From contig OZ244968.1 in the NCBI GenBank assembly GCA_965222645.1, positions 1,426,001 to 1,490,000 of the forward strand: a DNA stretch of 64,000 bases. Direction: 5' to 3'. The stretch comes from JABDMH01 sp965222645 (GTDB taxonomy: Bacteria; Bacteroidota; Bacteroidia; Chitinophagales; Saprospiraceae). Below the pieces are notes generated by a model. That model worked only from the letters and a program-made list of their open reading frames with translations, was not told where the DNA came from and made no database searches. The position numbers and the translations under genes are program-made. Position 1 is the first letter of the stretch; each line of letters begins with the position of its first letter. This document shows, in pieces, positions 35,007 through 43,910 of the stretch.

Positions 35007-37124
35007 ATGAATCTATATTCACTGATTTTAATCGGAATTTTGGTGTTGCTACCTGGATCAAACAAGGTTTACGATGACCAGTACACTGCCGGTGAGCCAC
35101 ACCTCTATCTCCAAAACCGCTTTCCGCTTGTAGAAAAACCTCTTTTGGAATTGCCTTTAGGCGCCATAAAACCCATGGGATGGCTACGCGACCAACTGAT
35201 AAGGATGAAAAACGGAATGACCGGTCACCTCGACGAAATCTACCCGCAGGTCCTGGGACCACGCAACGGCTGGCTGGGTGGCGACGGTGACGGCTGGGAG
35301 CGGGGTCCGTACTGGATCGACGGCTTGTTGCCTCTAGCCTACCTTCTGGATGACAAAGATCTCCTCTCCAAGGTCAAACCATGGATCGAGTGGACATTAA
35401 GTAATCAGACTGTAGATGGATACATCGGCCCGGTGCCATTTGAGTCTCAGCCTGATCCGGAGCCGGGTTTGCAGAGGGGCAACCGTCTGGATTGGTGGCC
35501 CAAGATGGTCATGCTAAAAATCTTGCAGCAGTATTATTCGGCCTCAGGTGATCAAAGAGTCATTGAATGCCTCACAAAATACTTTAAATATCAACGGGAA
35601 GAACTGCCTAATACGCCTCTTGATCATCTCACATTGTGGGCCAACCGCCGTGGGGGTGATAATCTTATGGTCGTACTCTGGTTGTACAATATCACCGGTG
35701 AAGAATTTCTTTTGGAATTAGGCAAAATAATTGCCGAACAAACCTTTCCCTGGGCGCAAATTTATACTAACAAAGAAAATTATGATGACCCGGCAGATCC
35801 CTGGCACTATTCAAGAGTGATGAAGAGATATCCCTTTGATCCCGATCAAATAAATGCACTCCGAATCTCACAGATAGGAGGCATGCATTGTGTAAATGTC
35901 GCACAGGGACTAAAAGAACCAATTGTGGATTACCAGCAGTCGCATGACAGATCAAATATCGATGCCGTAAAAAAAGCTTTGTATGATTTAAAAAAATATC
36001 ACGGCCAGCCCCAGGGCATGTATGGCGGTGATGAACCATTGCATGGAAAAAATCCCGTGCAAGGGATCGAATTTTGTTCAATATCCGAAGAAATGTTTTC
36101 GCTCGAAACAATTATTCCAATCACCGGAGATATGTTTTTTGCCGATCAGTTGGAAAAAATTACTTACAATGCTCTTCCCACCCAGGCAAACGACGATTTT
36201 ACGCAACGTCAGTATTTTCAAGCAGCTAATCAGGTCGAACTCAGTGACCGCATAAATGTCAGTTTTCAGACTCATGGACACAGGGGAACTGATTTTGTCT
36301 TCGGAGTCCTTTCAGGATATCCCTGCTGCACCACGAATATGCATCAGAGCTGGCCAAAATTTGTCCAAAATCTATTTTATGCCACAAATGATCGAGGAGT
36401 AGCCGCCATCCAGTATGCTCCTGCAGAAGTAAGCCTGGTTGTGGGAGATAGTACTCGACTCACTGTCCTGGAAGACACGGGATTCCCTTTCCGGGAAGAC
36501 ATTCGCTTTTCACTTTCACTTGACAAAAGCGATAAATTTCCTTTTGCATTACGTATTCCGAAATGGACAAAAAACGCCGTAATCAAAATAAATGGTACTA
36601 AGTGGAAAGGGGAAATTAAAAATCAATTGGCGACAATAAACAGGATCTGGAAAAACGGCGATAAAATCGAGCTGATACTTCCCATGCATCTGAAGCACAG
36701 TAGTTGGTACCAATTTGCAAGGACGATTGAAAGAGGTCCGCTCGTCTACTCCTTAAAAATCGATAGCCGCGAAGTAGCAAAAAATCGAAATGATCACTTT
36801 GGATCTTTTACAGAAGTCTACCCTACAACTGACTGGAATTTTGGACTGATTCAAAGTGATATTAAAGACCTCAAAAACAACGTAGAGGTTGTAGTAAACC
36901 AGTGGGAGGGTCAGTATCCCTGGAATGAATCTCAGGCTCCGGTACAACTCCGGATGCGTGGTATTAAAATCCCCGAATGGCAGGAGGTAAATGGTGTTCC
37001 CTATCTGCCGGCAGCCTGGGGCAGACATGCGAACAGTGAGCAATTGCAAATAGAAGAAATTACTCTGATCCCCTATGGATGTACAACGCTGCGCATCACA
37101 GAATTTCCGGTATACGATTATTGA
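35007..37124 (+). CDS. GH127-like (DUF1680) glycosidase, divergent subgroup
   Basis: 705 residues with a Sec signal. PLGAIKPMGWLRDQL, GWERGPYWIDGLLPLAYL and GRHANSEQLQ (C-terminal) place it in the DUF1680/beta-L-arabinofuranosidase superfamily. The zinc-site pattern is kept: GIEFCSISE supplies the Glu and Cys, and PCCTTNMHQ the adjacent Cys pair. A possible acid residue lies 12 positions before the first Glu (GGDEPLHG) instead of 16 as in the second GH127 at 43911, so it is a different subgroup. Expected (alpha/alpha)6 barrel; the substrate may be a beta-L-arabinofuranoside or another sugar. First gene of a seven-gene plus-strand run. Confidence 0.85.
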   Translation: MNLYSLILIGILVLLPGSNKVYDDQYTAGEPHLYLQNRFPLVEKPLLELPLGAIKPMGWLRDQLIRMKNGMTGHLDEIYPQVLGPRNGWLGGDGDGWERGPYWIDGLLPLAYLLDDKDLLSKVKPWIEWTLSNQTVDGYIGPVPFESQPDPEPGLQRGNRLDWWPKMVMLKILQQYYSASGDQRVIECLTKYFKYQREELPNTPLDHLTLWANRRGGDNLMVVLWLYNITGEEFLLELGKIIAEQTFPWAQIYTNKENYDDPADPWHYSRVMKRYPFDPDQINALRISQIGGMHCVNVAQGLKEPIVDYQQSHDRSNIDAVKKALYDLKKYHGQPQGMYGGDEPLHGKNPVQGIEFCSISEEMFSLETIIPITGDMFFADQLEKITYNALPTQANDDFTQRQYFQAANQVELSDRINVSFQTHGHRGTDFVFGVLSGYPCCTTNMHQSWPKFVQNLFYATNDRGVAAIQYAPAEVSLVVGDSTRLTVLEDTGFPFREDIRFSLSLDKSDKFPFALRIPKWTKNAVIKINGTKWKGEIKNQLATINRIWKNGDKIELILPMHLKHSSWYQFARTIERGPLVYSLKIDSREVAKNRNDHFGSFTEVYPTTDWNFGLIQSDIKDLKNNVEVVVNQWEGQYPWNESQAPVQLRMRGIKIPEWQEVNGVPYLPAAWGRHANSEQLQIEEITLIPYGCTTLRITEFPVYDY

Positions 37125-37268
37125 TATTTTTCATCCCCGAAAATGCAGATATCACTTTTGAGATTTAAAACTCCTCTTTGGATTCTCATTCCCATGTCGA
37201 AACTGGTGCAATGCCTTTTCCTGATCCTGCCAAAACTAGCATCAATCCCGTTGATAAATAATAATGTT

Positions 37269-38909
37269 ATGTCTCTTGAGCCCGGAATTTTTCGTGCTCT
37301 GTGCTTTCTGCTTCCACTGACAATCGCATGTACGAACGAACCCGCCAGTCCTGTTCTCTACTATGAGAATTACCAGCACTATATTGACACTTTTAATAAG
37401 TACGATAACGAGCTTTATATTCAAAATATTCCGAATTCAGAGGTACATGGTTTTTTTGAAAAAAACATTCCCCTTGTCGATCTTCCGGATAAAACACTAG
37501 AAAAAATCTACTATTTCCGGTGGTGGACATACCGGAAACATTTGAAAAAAACGGAGGATGGCTTTGTGGTCACTGAGTTTCTTCCGGATGTACCCTGGGC
37601 AGGTAAGCACAATGCAATTAACTGCCCCGCAGGTCATCATATTTATGAGGGAAGATGGTTGCGCAATCGGGTGTATATTGCAGATTATCTTCAATTTTGG
37701 CTCCACAGTGCTGGTGATGACATCCGGCGCTACAGTTTTTGGGCTGCAGATGCATTTCTAGCCTTTTTGCAGGTATTTCCCGATATGACCTTCGCCGCCG
37801 ATAACATCCATGAACTTATTCAAAATTATGAAGCATGGGAAACTCAGAAAAAAGATCCGGGAAATAAATTATTCTGGCAAATCGATAATCGCGACGGTAT
37901 GGAAGTCAGTGCCGGAGGTCAAATCTTGAATGGAGGTACCCCGATAGGAAGTATGGCAGGAGTAAGGCCAACCATAAATAGTTATATGTTTGGAGATGCT
38001 GTGGCACTATCACAAATTGCAAGATTTATTTCTAATTCTTCTGAAGAAGTAAAATTTGCACAAAAAGCATTAGTATTGAAAGAAGAGGTGGAAAATAGAC
38101 TGTGGAATGACAGCCTTCGATTTTTTACCGTGCTCCCGCGTAACTATAATGAAGCCTCTCGCCCGATCGACGTGCGGGAGCTTATTGGATATACCCCCTG
38201 GTATTTTAATTTGCCCAGTGATGATGAAAAATATGTCGATGCCTGGACAAAAATTGTTGATACAACCGGATTTTTTGCGCCATATGGCCTTACAGTGTGT
38301 GAGCAAAGTCACCCGTACTTTCAGATCAGCTATCAGGGTCATGAGTGCCAATGGAATGGCCCGTCCTGGCCTTTTGCCACAACAGTGACATTAAAGGCGC
38401 TTGCCAGATATTTAAACAATTACAACAAAAAAGAGCTTACTAAAAAAGATTATTATCAATTATTAAGTCAATATGCAGAGAGCCATAGAATCACAATGGA
38501 GAGTGGCATAATCCTCCCCTGGATCGATGAGAATTTAAATCCATACACTGGTGATTGGATATCCCGGACGCGATTAAAAAATTGGAATAATCGGGGATGG
38601 TCTGATGAAAAGGGAGGTGTGGAGAGAGGCAAGGACTACAATCATTCGGGATTTTGCGATTTGATCATTTCTGATTTGATAGGAGTCAGGCCCACCCTTG
38701 ATCACAAGTTAGTGTTTCAACCCCTGGTGCCAGACGACTGGGACTGGTTTTGCCTAGATCATATCCTTTATCACAATAAGAATCTGACAATCTTGTGGGA
38801 TGAAACCGGCAATAAATTCGATAGGGGAAAAGGTTTACAAATCTTTAAAAATGATCAGTTGATCCATCGTTCCGATCACCTTGAACAAGTAGAAGTAGCC
38901 TGGCCTTAG
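37269..38909 (+). CDS. (Alpha/alpha)6-barrel glycosidase lipoprotein (MGH1/GH63-like)
   Basis: The start at 37269 places a lipoprotein signal at the front (MSLEPGIFRALCFLLPLTIAC); the frame is open up to 37143. About 545 residues follow. YYFRWWTYRKHL, EFLPDVPWAGKHNAINCPAG, EGRWLRN, ECQWNGPSWPFATT and GWSDEKGGVERGKDYNHSGF are landmarks of the mannosylglycerate-hydrolase/trehalase-like clan. Catalytic acids cannot be assigned with certainty by eye; Asp in NRDGMEVS and Glu in VCEQSHPYF are candidates. Probably periplasmic or outer-membrane anchored. It lies between the GH127-like gene and two Gfo/Idh/MocA genes. Confidence 0.78.
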   Translation: MSLEPGIFRALCFLLPLTIACTNEPASPVLYYENYQHYIDTFNKYDNELYIQNIPNSEVHGFFEKNIPLVDLPDKTLEKIYYFRWWTYRKHLKKTEDGFVVTEFLPDVPWAGKHNAINCPAGHHIYEGRWLRNRVYIADYLQFWLHSAGDDIRRYSFWAADAFLAFLQVFPDMTFAADNIHELIQNYEAWETQKKDPGNKLFWQIDNRDGMEVSAGGQILNGGTPIGSMAGVRPTINSYMFGDAVALSQIARFISNSSEEVKFAQKALVLKEEVENRLWNDSLRFFTVLPRNYNEASRPIDVRELIGYTPWYFNLPSDDEKYVDAWTKIVDTTGFFAPYGLTVCEQSHPYFQISYQGHECQWNGPSWPFATTVTLKALARYLNNYNKKELTKKDYYQLLSQYAESHRITMESGIILPWIDENLNPYTGDWISRTRLKNWNNRGWSDEKGGVERGKDYNHSGFCDLIISDLIGVRPTLDHKLVFQPLVPDDWDWFCLDHILYHNKNLTILWDETGNKFDRGKGLQIFKNDQLIHRSDHLEQVEVAWP

Positions 38910-39081
38910 AAGGGCTTTACTATCCGATGACTTCAAGAATAATCCACCTGCTGTAATATATCAAAATGCAAAACGGATTGTATATTAGGACTGACGTTGT
39001 AGTGCAATATTTTCTCTGGTTTAAGTCAGGTCGAAAAAAAATGATGAGACAGGTGGCCAGATTTCTGTAAATCTGATATAC

Positions 39082-40389
39082 ATGAAAAACAAACCACAAA
39101 TAAATAGGCGAAAATTCGTGAAAAACGTGATTGTTTCTTCCTCATCGCTTGCACTTCCAGTGTATATTAAGGCGAAAGCCCTGGGAAGAGATGGGTACAC
39201 TGCCCCAAGTAATAAAATAACTATGGGGGTCATAGGTGTGGGACCCAGGTGCAAGAAGGTCCTCAAAGGCATGTTGCCAAACGAGGATATGCAATGTCTC
39301 GCGATTGCCGATGTACAGGCCACCCGCAGGAATGATGGAAAGGAAATAGTCGATGAGTTTTACCAGAATAAGGATTGCCAAACGTATATTGATTTCAGAA
39401 GACTTCTTGAGCGCAAGGACATTGACGCTGTACTGGTTGCTACCGGTGATCGCTGGCATGCTCGGGTCTCAATTATGGCTGCACAGGCTAAAAAAGATGT
39501 GTACAGCGAAAAACCATGTGGAATAACCATGGCAGATTGTGAGGAATTGTCAGTAACGATGCAAAGAAAAAAAAGGGTCTTTCAGGCGGGAACTCAACGA
39601 CGCAGCGTGACCAACTTTATCCGGGCAGTAAGACTAGCTCACGAGGGTAAACTGGGAAAAATCCATACATTACATGCGTCGATCTATCGTCCAAAACTTA
39701 AAAATTCGTGGTTGCCTGCAGAGCCTACTCCGGATCGCACGGAAGTAGACTGGAACATGTGGTTGGGACCAGCACCCTGGCGACCTTTTAATCACAAATA
39801 TGTGGAGGGAAGATGGCGGGGTTATTACGATTTTGACAGTGGTGCAACACTTCTGGACTGGGGTGCCCACACTGTGGATCTTTGCCAATGGGCTAATATG
39901 GCAGATAATACAATGCCTGTCTCTTACGAGCCATCGGCAGAAAACATTACAGCGTATTACGACAATGGAGTCAAACTGGTCATGCATTTTCTCGACACGC
40001 CGTTTGATGACCGTCCGGGATGGTTTCAGCATTTAGGTACCTGCCCGGTTAGGTTTGAAGGGGATGAGGGATGGGTAGAGGTCGGTGACAGCGGGGGGAT
40101 TGAGGTTTCCTCCGAACTCCTCAAAAGTGAAGTTGCAGGCATGCCATCGAATATTTCCGGGCTAGGTGTCGAAGCACATGGAAGGGATTTTCTCGACTGC
40201 GTCAGATCCAGAAAACCAACTTCGGCAAATGCTATGGTAATGCGCAATTCCCATATTGCATGTCACGCAGCTGCTCTGGCGTGGATGCTGGATCGCAAAT
40301 TGACCGTCGATCCAAAAACGGCCAGGTTTCGCAATGACGACGAGGCCAACGGACTTCGCAGCCGTCCAACAAGAAAATGGAATTTTTAG
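39082..40389 (+). CDS. Gfo/Idh/MocA oxidoreductase with Tat-like signal
   Basis: 435 residues with an export-type leader (NRRKFVKNVIVSSSSLALP). GVIGVGPRCKKVL is the nucleotide-binding loop, and the catalytic Lys is in YSEKPCGITM. The C-terminal domain has GRWRGYYDFDSGATLLDWGAHT (quoted as YYDFDSGATLLDWGAH), the equivalent of the WGVH motif in the 33441 protein. It probably oxidises a sugar or glycoside, perhaps at C3, given the DUF1080 gene nearby. It is followed 105 bp on by a third family member that lacks the EKP lysine. Confidence 0.9.
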   Translation: MKNKPQINRRKFVKNVIVSSSSLALPVYIKAKALGRDGYTAPSNKITMGVIGVGPRCKKVLKGMLPNEDMQCLAIADVQATRRNDGKEIVDEFYQNKDCQTYIDFRRLLERKDIDAVLVATGDRWHARVSIMAAQAKKDVYSEKPCGITMADCEELSVTMQRKKRVFQAGTQRRSVTNFIRAVRLAHEGKLGKIHTLHASIYRPKLKNSWLPAEPTPDRTEVDWNMWLGPAPWRPFNHKYVEGRWRGYYDFDSGATLLDWGAHTVDLCQWANMADNTMPVSYEPSAENITAYYDNGVKLVMHFLDTPFDDRPGWFQHLGTCPVRFEGDEGWVEVGDSGGIEVSSELLKSEVAGMPSNISGLGVEAHGRDFLDCVRSRKPTSANAMVMRNSHIACHAAALAWMLDRKLTVDPKTARFRNDDEANGLRSRPTRKWNF

Positions 40390-40494
40390 TTTGTGAATCC
40401 ATACCGTGGTTAAGCACGTAATATGAGATCGTTTTATTCAATAAGTTTGTCGAAGAGAAATGCCGCGGCGAAACCGTCACTTAAAAGAATTGAA

Positions 40495-41736
40495 ATGAAT
40501 AATACAGGAGGGATACTAAAAAGAAAGAATGATTCGCGCCGTAGATTTATAAAACGCGGAAGTTCGGCTGCTTTGGCACTTTCCCTGCCATATTTTTCTT
40601 CGTACGATGCAAGAAAAGTGGTGGACAAGCAATTGCACATTGGAGTTGTTGGGGGCAGATTTGGTTGTTCATTTCAGTTTCATGAACATCCTTCTTGCAA
40701 AGTGGAGGCTGTGAGCGATCTGCGGTCTGAAAGACGGGCAAAACTGATGCAAACCTACAAGTGTCAAAAATCCTATCATTCTTTGGAAGAGCTGGTAAAG
40801 GATAAAAAGATAGAGGCAGTTGCCGTATTCACCGAGGGGCCTAACCATCTGCAACATGTCATGGAATGTCTCAGCCATGGAAAGCATGTGTTATGTGCTG
40901 TGCCTGCGATCTGGGGATCTCTCGAGGAGGCATATCAACTTCAAAAAGCTGTGGAGGAATCCGGACTTATTTATATGATGGCAGAAACAAGTTACTACCA
41001 ACAATTTACGATATCCGCAAGAAAGTTTTACAGAGATGGGTTGTTTGGTGATCTGTTTTATTGCGAATCTGAATATCAGCACGATGGATTGGATCAATTG
41101 TATTTTGAAAACGGGAAACGCACCTGGAGATACGGCGTTGCTCCCATGCACTATCCTACCCATTGCACTGCCCATCTCTTGAGTGTCACCGGTGAGCGAC
41201 TCGTTAAGGTGACTTGTACTGGATGGGGTGATAATGATCCTGTACTTAGAGACAATCCTTATAAAAACCCATTTTGGAACGAAAGTGCCATGTTTACCAC
41301 CAGCAGAGGTAGATCTTTTCGGGTAAATGTGTGGTGGAAGGGTGCACATTTAGGATGTGAAAGGGCTCAATGGATTGGCAGCAAAATGAGCTTCTATGCA
41401 AATAATCCCTTGGGTATGAAATCGACCATTGTAAAGAAATCCGACGACTTGGGTGAAGACGATGCCGGTTTTGTACGGTCTGAATCGAGAACAGAAATAT
41501 ACGACCAACCCCAGTGGTGGAATACGGAAATGCTCCCAAAACCACTGCGCCATGACAGCGGACATCACGGATCACATACATTTATTACACACGAATTTGT
41601 CGATGCCTGTTTAAAAGAAAGAAAGCCGGCTATCGATGTGTATGAAGCTCTTGCGTATACGGTGCCCGGAATTATTGCTCATGAGTCCTCACTAAAAGAT
41701 GGCGAATCGATGAAAATCCCTCAGTTCGATGAATAA
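40495..41736 (+). CDS. Gfo/Idh/MocA-like protein lacking the EKP lysine
   Basis: The start at 40495 is preferred to 40423 because it leads directly into a Tat-like signal (SRRRFIKRGSSAALALSLP). The nucleotide loop is present but altered (GVVGGRFGCSFQ). At the position of the catalytic EKP motif the sequence is VLCAVPAIWGSLEEA, so the lysine used in catalysis by almost all family enzymes is replaced. The rest keeps the family layout (AETSYYQQFTISARKFY, YEALAYTVPGIIAHES). It might be a non-oxidising partner or a lyase/epimerase-type relative. 26 bp before the DUF1080 gene. Confidence 0.85.
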   Translation: MNNTGGILKRKNDSRRRFIKRGSSAALALSLPYFSSYDARKVVDKQLHIGVVGGRFGCSFQFHEHPSCKVEAVSDLRSERRAKLMQTYKCQKSYHSLEELVKDKKIEAVAVFTEGPNHLQHVMECLSHGKHVLCAVPAIWGSLEEAYQLQKAVEESGLIYMMAETSYYQQFTISARKFYRDGLFGDLFYCESEYQHDGLDQLYFENGKRTWRYGVAPMHYPTHCTAHLLSVTGERLVKVTCTGWGDNDPVLRDNPYKNPFWNESAMFTTSRGRSFRVNVWWKGAHLGCERAQWIGSKMSFYANNPLGMKSTIVKKSDDLGEDDAGFVRSESRTEIYDQPQWWNTEMLPKPLRHDSGHHGSHTFITHEFVDACLKERKPAIDVYEALAYTVPGIIAHESSLKDGESMKIPQFDE

Positions 41737-41762
41737 TCCGGTTTAACAAAAAAAACAAGCAA

Positions 41763-42545
41763 ATGCGGAATCTTTTTCTTCTCATTTTATTTTCCCTTGT
41801 CCTTAGCACACAGTGTTCTCCCCCAAAGATAGTATCTAACAACAATTGGCAATCAATTTTTAATGGTAAAAACCTGGATGGATGGATTCCGAAAATAAGG
41901 GGATATCCGACCGGTGAAAATTATGCCAATACTTTTCGGGTGGTTGATAATCTTCTCACTGTATCTTATGACGAGGGATATAGGAGTTTTGATCAACAAT
42001 TTGGTCACATTTTTTACAAAGAAAAGTTTTCTAAATATCGCATCAGGGTTGAATACCGGTTTATCGGTGAGCAAGCGCCTGAAGGACCGGGGTGGGCATA
42101 TCGAAATAGTGGGATCATGTTGCATGGCCAATCACCAGAGTCAATGTCGTTGGATCAGGACTTTCCCATTTCAATCGAGGCCCAGCTTTTAGGTGGCAAT
42201 GGGACAGAAGAGCGAACAACAATGAACCTGTGCACTCCGGGCACGCACGTACATATGGATGGCAAACTCATCGAACAGCACTGCTTGAGCTCAGATTCAC
42301 AAACGTATCACGGAGATCAATGGGTAACAGCGGAGGCGTTGGTATTGGGAGATTCACTTTTGGTACATTATGTAAATGGTGAAGAAGTAATGCGATACGA
42401 AAAACCAGTGGTCGGGGGAGGTGTGGTCAATAATTTTGAAGGCTCCGAAAAAAAAGACGGCATGGCCCTGAAATCAGGATATATTTCTCTACAAAGTGAA
42501 AGCCATCCAATACAATTCAGGAAAGTAGAAATCATGCGATTGTAA
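41763..42545 (+). CDS. DUF1080 (3-keto-disaccharide hydrolase) lipoprotein
   Basis: 260 residues. A lipoprotein leader (LVLSTQC) is followed by the DUF1080 jelly roll: WQSIFNGKNLDGWIPK is the signature start, then YRIRVEYRF, YRNSGIMLHG and SIEAQLLGGNG. Characterised relatives hydrolyse 3-keto-glycosides formed by Gfo/Idh/MocA-type oxidoreductases. The gene follows two such oxidoreductase genes, so an oxidise-then-hydrolyse route is likely. Strictly by sequence only the domain is certain. Confidence 0.88.
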   Translation: MRNLFLLILFSLVLSTQCSPPKIVSNNNWQSIFNGKNLDGWIPKIRGYPTGENYANTFRVVDNLLTVSYDEGYRSFDQQFGHIFYKEKFSKYRIRVEYRFIGEQAPEGPGWAYRNSGIMLHGQSPESMSLDQDFPISIEAQLLGGNGTEERTTMNLCTPGTHVHMDGKLIEQHCLSSDSQTYHGDQWVTAEALVLGDSLLVHYVNGEEVMRYEKPVVGGGVVNNFEGSEKKDGMALKSGYISLQSESHPIQFRKVEIMRL

Positions 42546-42633
42546 AACTCCAGAAAACAAAGTCGCTTAATCATATTAAATGCATATATCTTAACCTTTG
42601 ATACTCATTATAAATTAAATAAAAAAACACACA

Positions 42634-43836
42634 ATGATTAAACCTAAAATTATCCTCTTCTTATTTGTGACTTTGGCATACAGCCAGGTCCTTGGCCAGC
42701 CGGCAATAGACGAAGATCGCATTTCGAGATACGATTATTTCATTGAAAATTTGATAGAGGAGGAAGAGATTCCCGGAGCTGTTGTCATGATAAACGTGGG
42801 AGGAAAAACAGCTCATAAAAAAGCCTATGGAAAAAACAACCTCCTGGAGCAAAGATCAATGGGAGATAATGATATTTTTTATATTCAGTCGATGACCAAA
42901 CCCATCATATCTGTGGCATTTATGATGCTATATGAAGAAGGTCATTTCCTGCTGACCGATCCTGTGTCAAAATACATCCCCGAATTTAAGAACCTCAGGG
43001 TGTGTGTGGATCCGGAAAAAGGGCTGGATGGTCCAACAGAGCCATTGGAGAGTGAAATCACCATCGTGCAACTGCTAACGCATACCGCAGGTATCTCACA
43101 TGGACTTTCAGGAGTGAAATTGGATCAAGATTTGCGCAAGGCAATGACCCAGGTAGAATACAAAGATATAAGAAGCAGGATAGACGCATTTTTGAAATTA
43201 CCAATCATGAATCAGCCCGGAAAACAGTGGATGTACAGTGGCGCGCCAGACGTTCTTTCTGTCTTGATCGAACAATTTTCCGGGATGAGTACGAAGGATT
43301 TTTTACAGAAGCGAATCTTCGATCCTCTCGAAATGAAAAATACAGGTTATAATGTACCGGTAGAAAATAGTGAAAGGATTGTGAAGCTTCATCAAAAAAA
43401 TGAAGAGGGAAATTTAATAGTCAGCAACTTCCAGCCTAAATCACAGGGTAATACGGTATGGAGTGGAGTAAATGCACTTTTTTCAACAGCTTCCGACTAT
43501 ATGAATTTTTGTCAGATGCTTCTCAATGGAGGTAGATGGAATGGTCATCAGTTGCTGGGAAGAAAAACAGTAGAATTAATGACGGTAAATCATGTTAGTG
43601 ATTTATTTCATGGTCCTGGGTCAGGATTTGGTCTCGGCTTCTCTGTTGTGACCAACCTTGCCGACACAAACATCCTGGGATCTGAAGGTGTTTATGGCTG
43701 GGGTGGAGCATTCAACACACAATTTTTTATTGATCCAAAAGAGGAGCTTATCGCAATATTTATGACTCAGACTCTTCCATATGACGATTTTTATAATGTG
43801 AAAATGAAACAGTTTGTATACCAGGCTCTGTATTGA
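42634..43836 (+). CDS. Serine hydrolase, beta-lactamase class C/EstB family
   Basis: 400 residues with a Sec signal (ending VLGQ). The Ser-x-x-Lys site is SMTK (IQSMTKPIISVAFMMLYEEG), the Tyr-x-Gly/Asn motif is YSGAPDVLSV, and a late GWGGAFNT segment sits where the KTG-like motif would be. The family covers esterases and D-amino-acid peptidases as well as beta-lactamases. The location between DUF1080 and GH127 genes suggests carbohydrate esterase activity, for example deacetylation, rather than antibiotic resistance. Confidence 0.85.
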   Translation: MIKPKIILFLFVTLAYSQVLGQPAIDEDRISRYDYFIENLIEEEEIPGAVVMINVGGKTAHKKAYGKNNLLEQRSMGDNDIFYIQSMTKPIISVAFMMLYEEGHFLLTDPVSKYIPEFKNLRVCVDPEKGLDGPTEPLESEITIVQLLTHTAGISHGLSGVKLDQDLRKAMTQVEYKDIRSRIDAFLKLPIMNQPGKQWMYSGAPDVLSVLIEQFSGMSTKDFLQKRIFDPLEMKNTGYNVPVENSERIVKLHQKNEEGNLIVSNFQPKSQGNTVWSGVNALFSTASDYMNFCQMLLNGGRWNGHQLLGRKTVELMTVNHVSDLFHGPGSGFGLGFSVVTNLADTNILGSEGVYGWGGAFNTQFFIDPKEELIAIFMTQTLPYDDFYNVKMKQFVYQALY

Positions 43837-43910
43837 ATAGTCCTATTCTCGGACTTACTTGATTTAACCATTGGCAATCGAATAATCACCATTATCATAA
43901 ACAGCGAAAG

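Noticed and set aside
42634..43836. Antibiotic-resistance beta-lactamase
   Set aside because: The class C-like fold also covers esterases, the gene lies in a carbohydrate locus, and no resistance-specific feature was seen.
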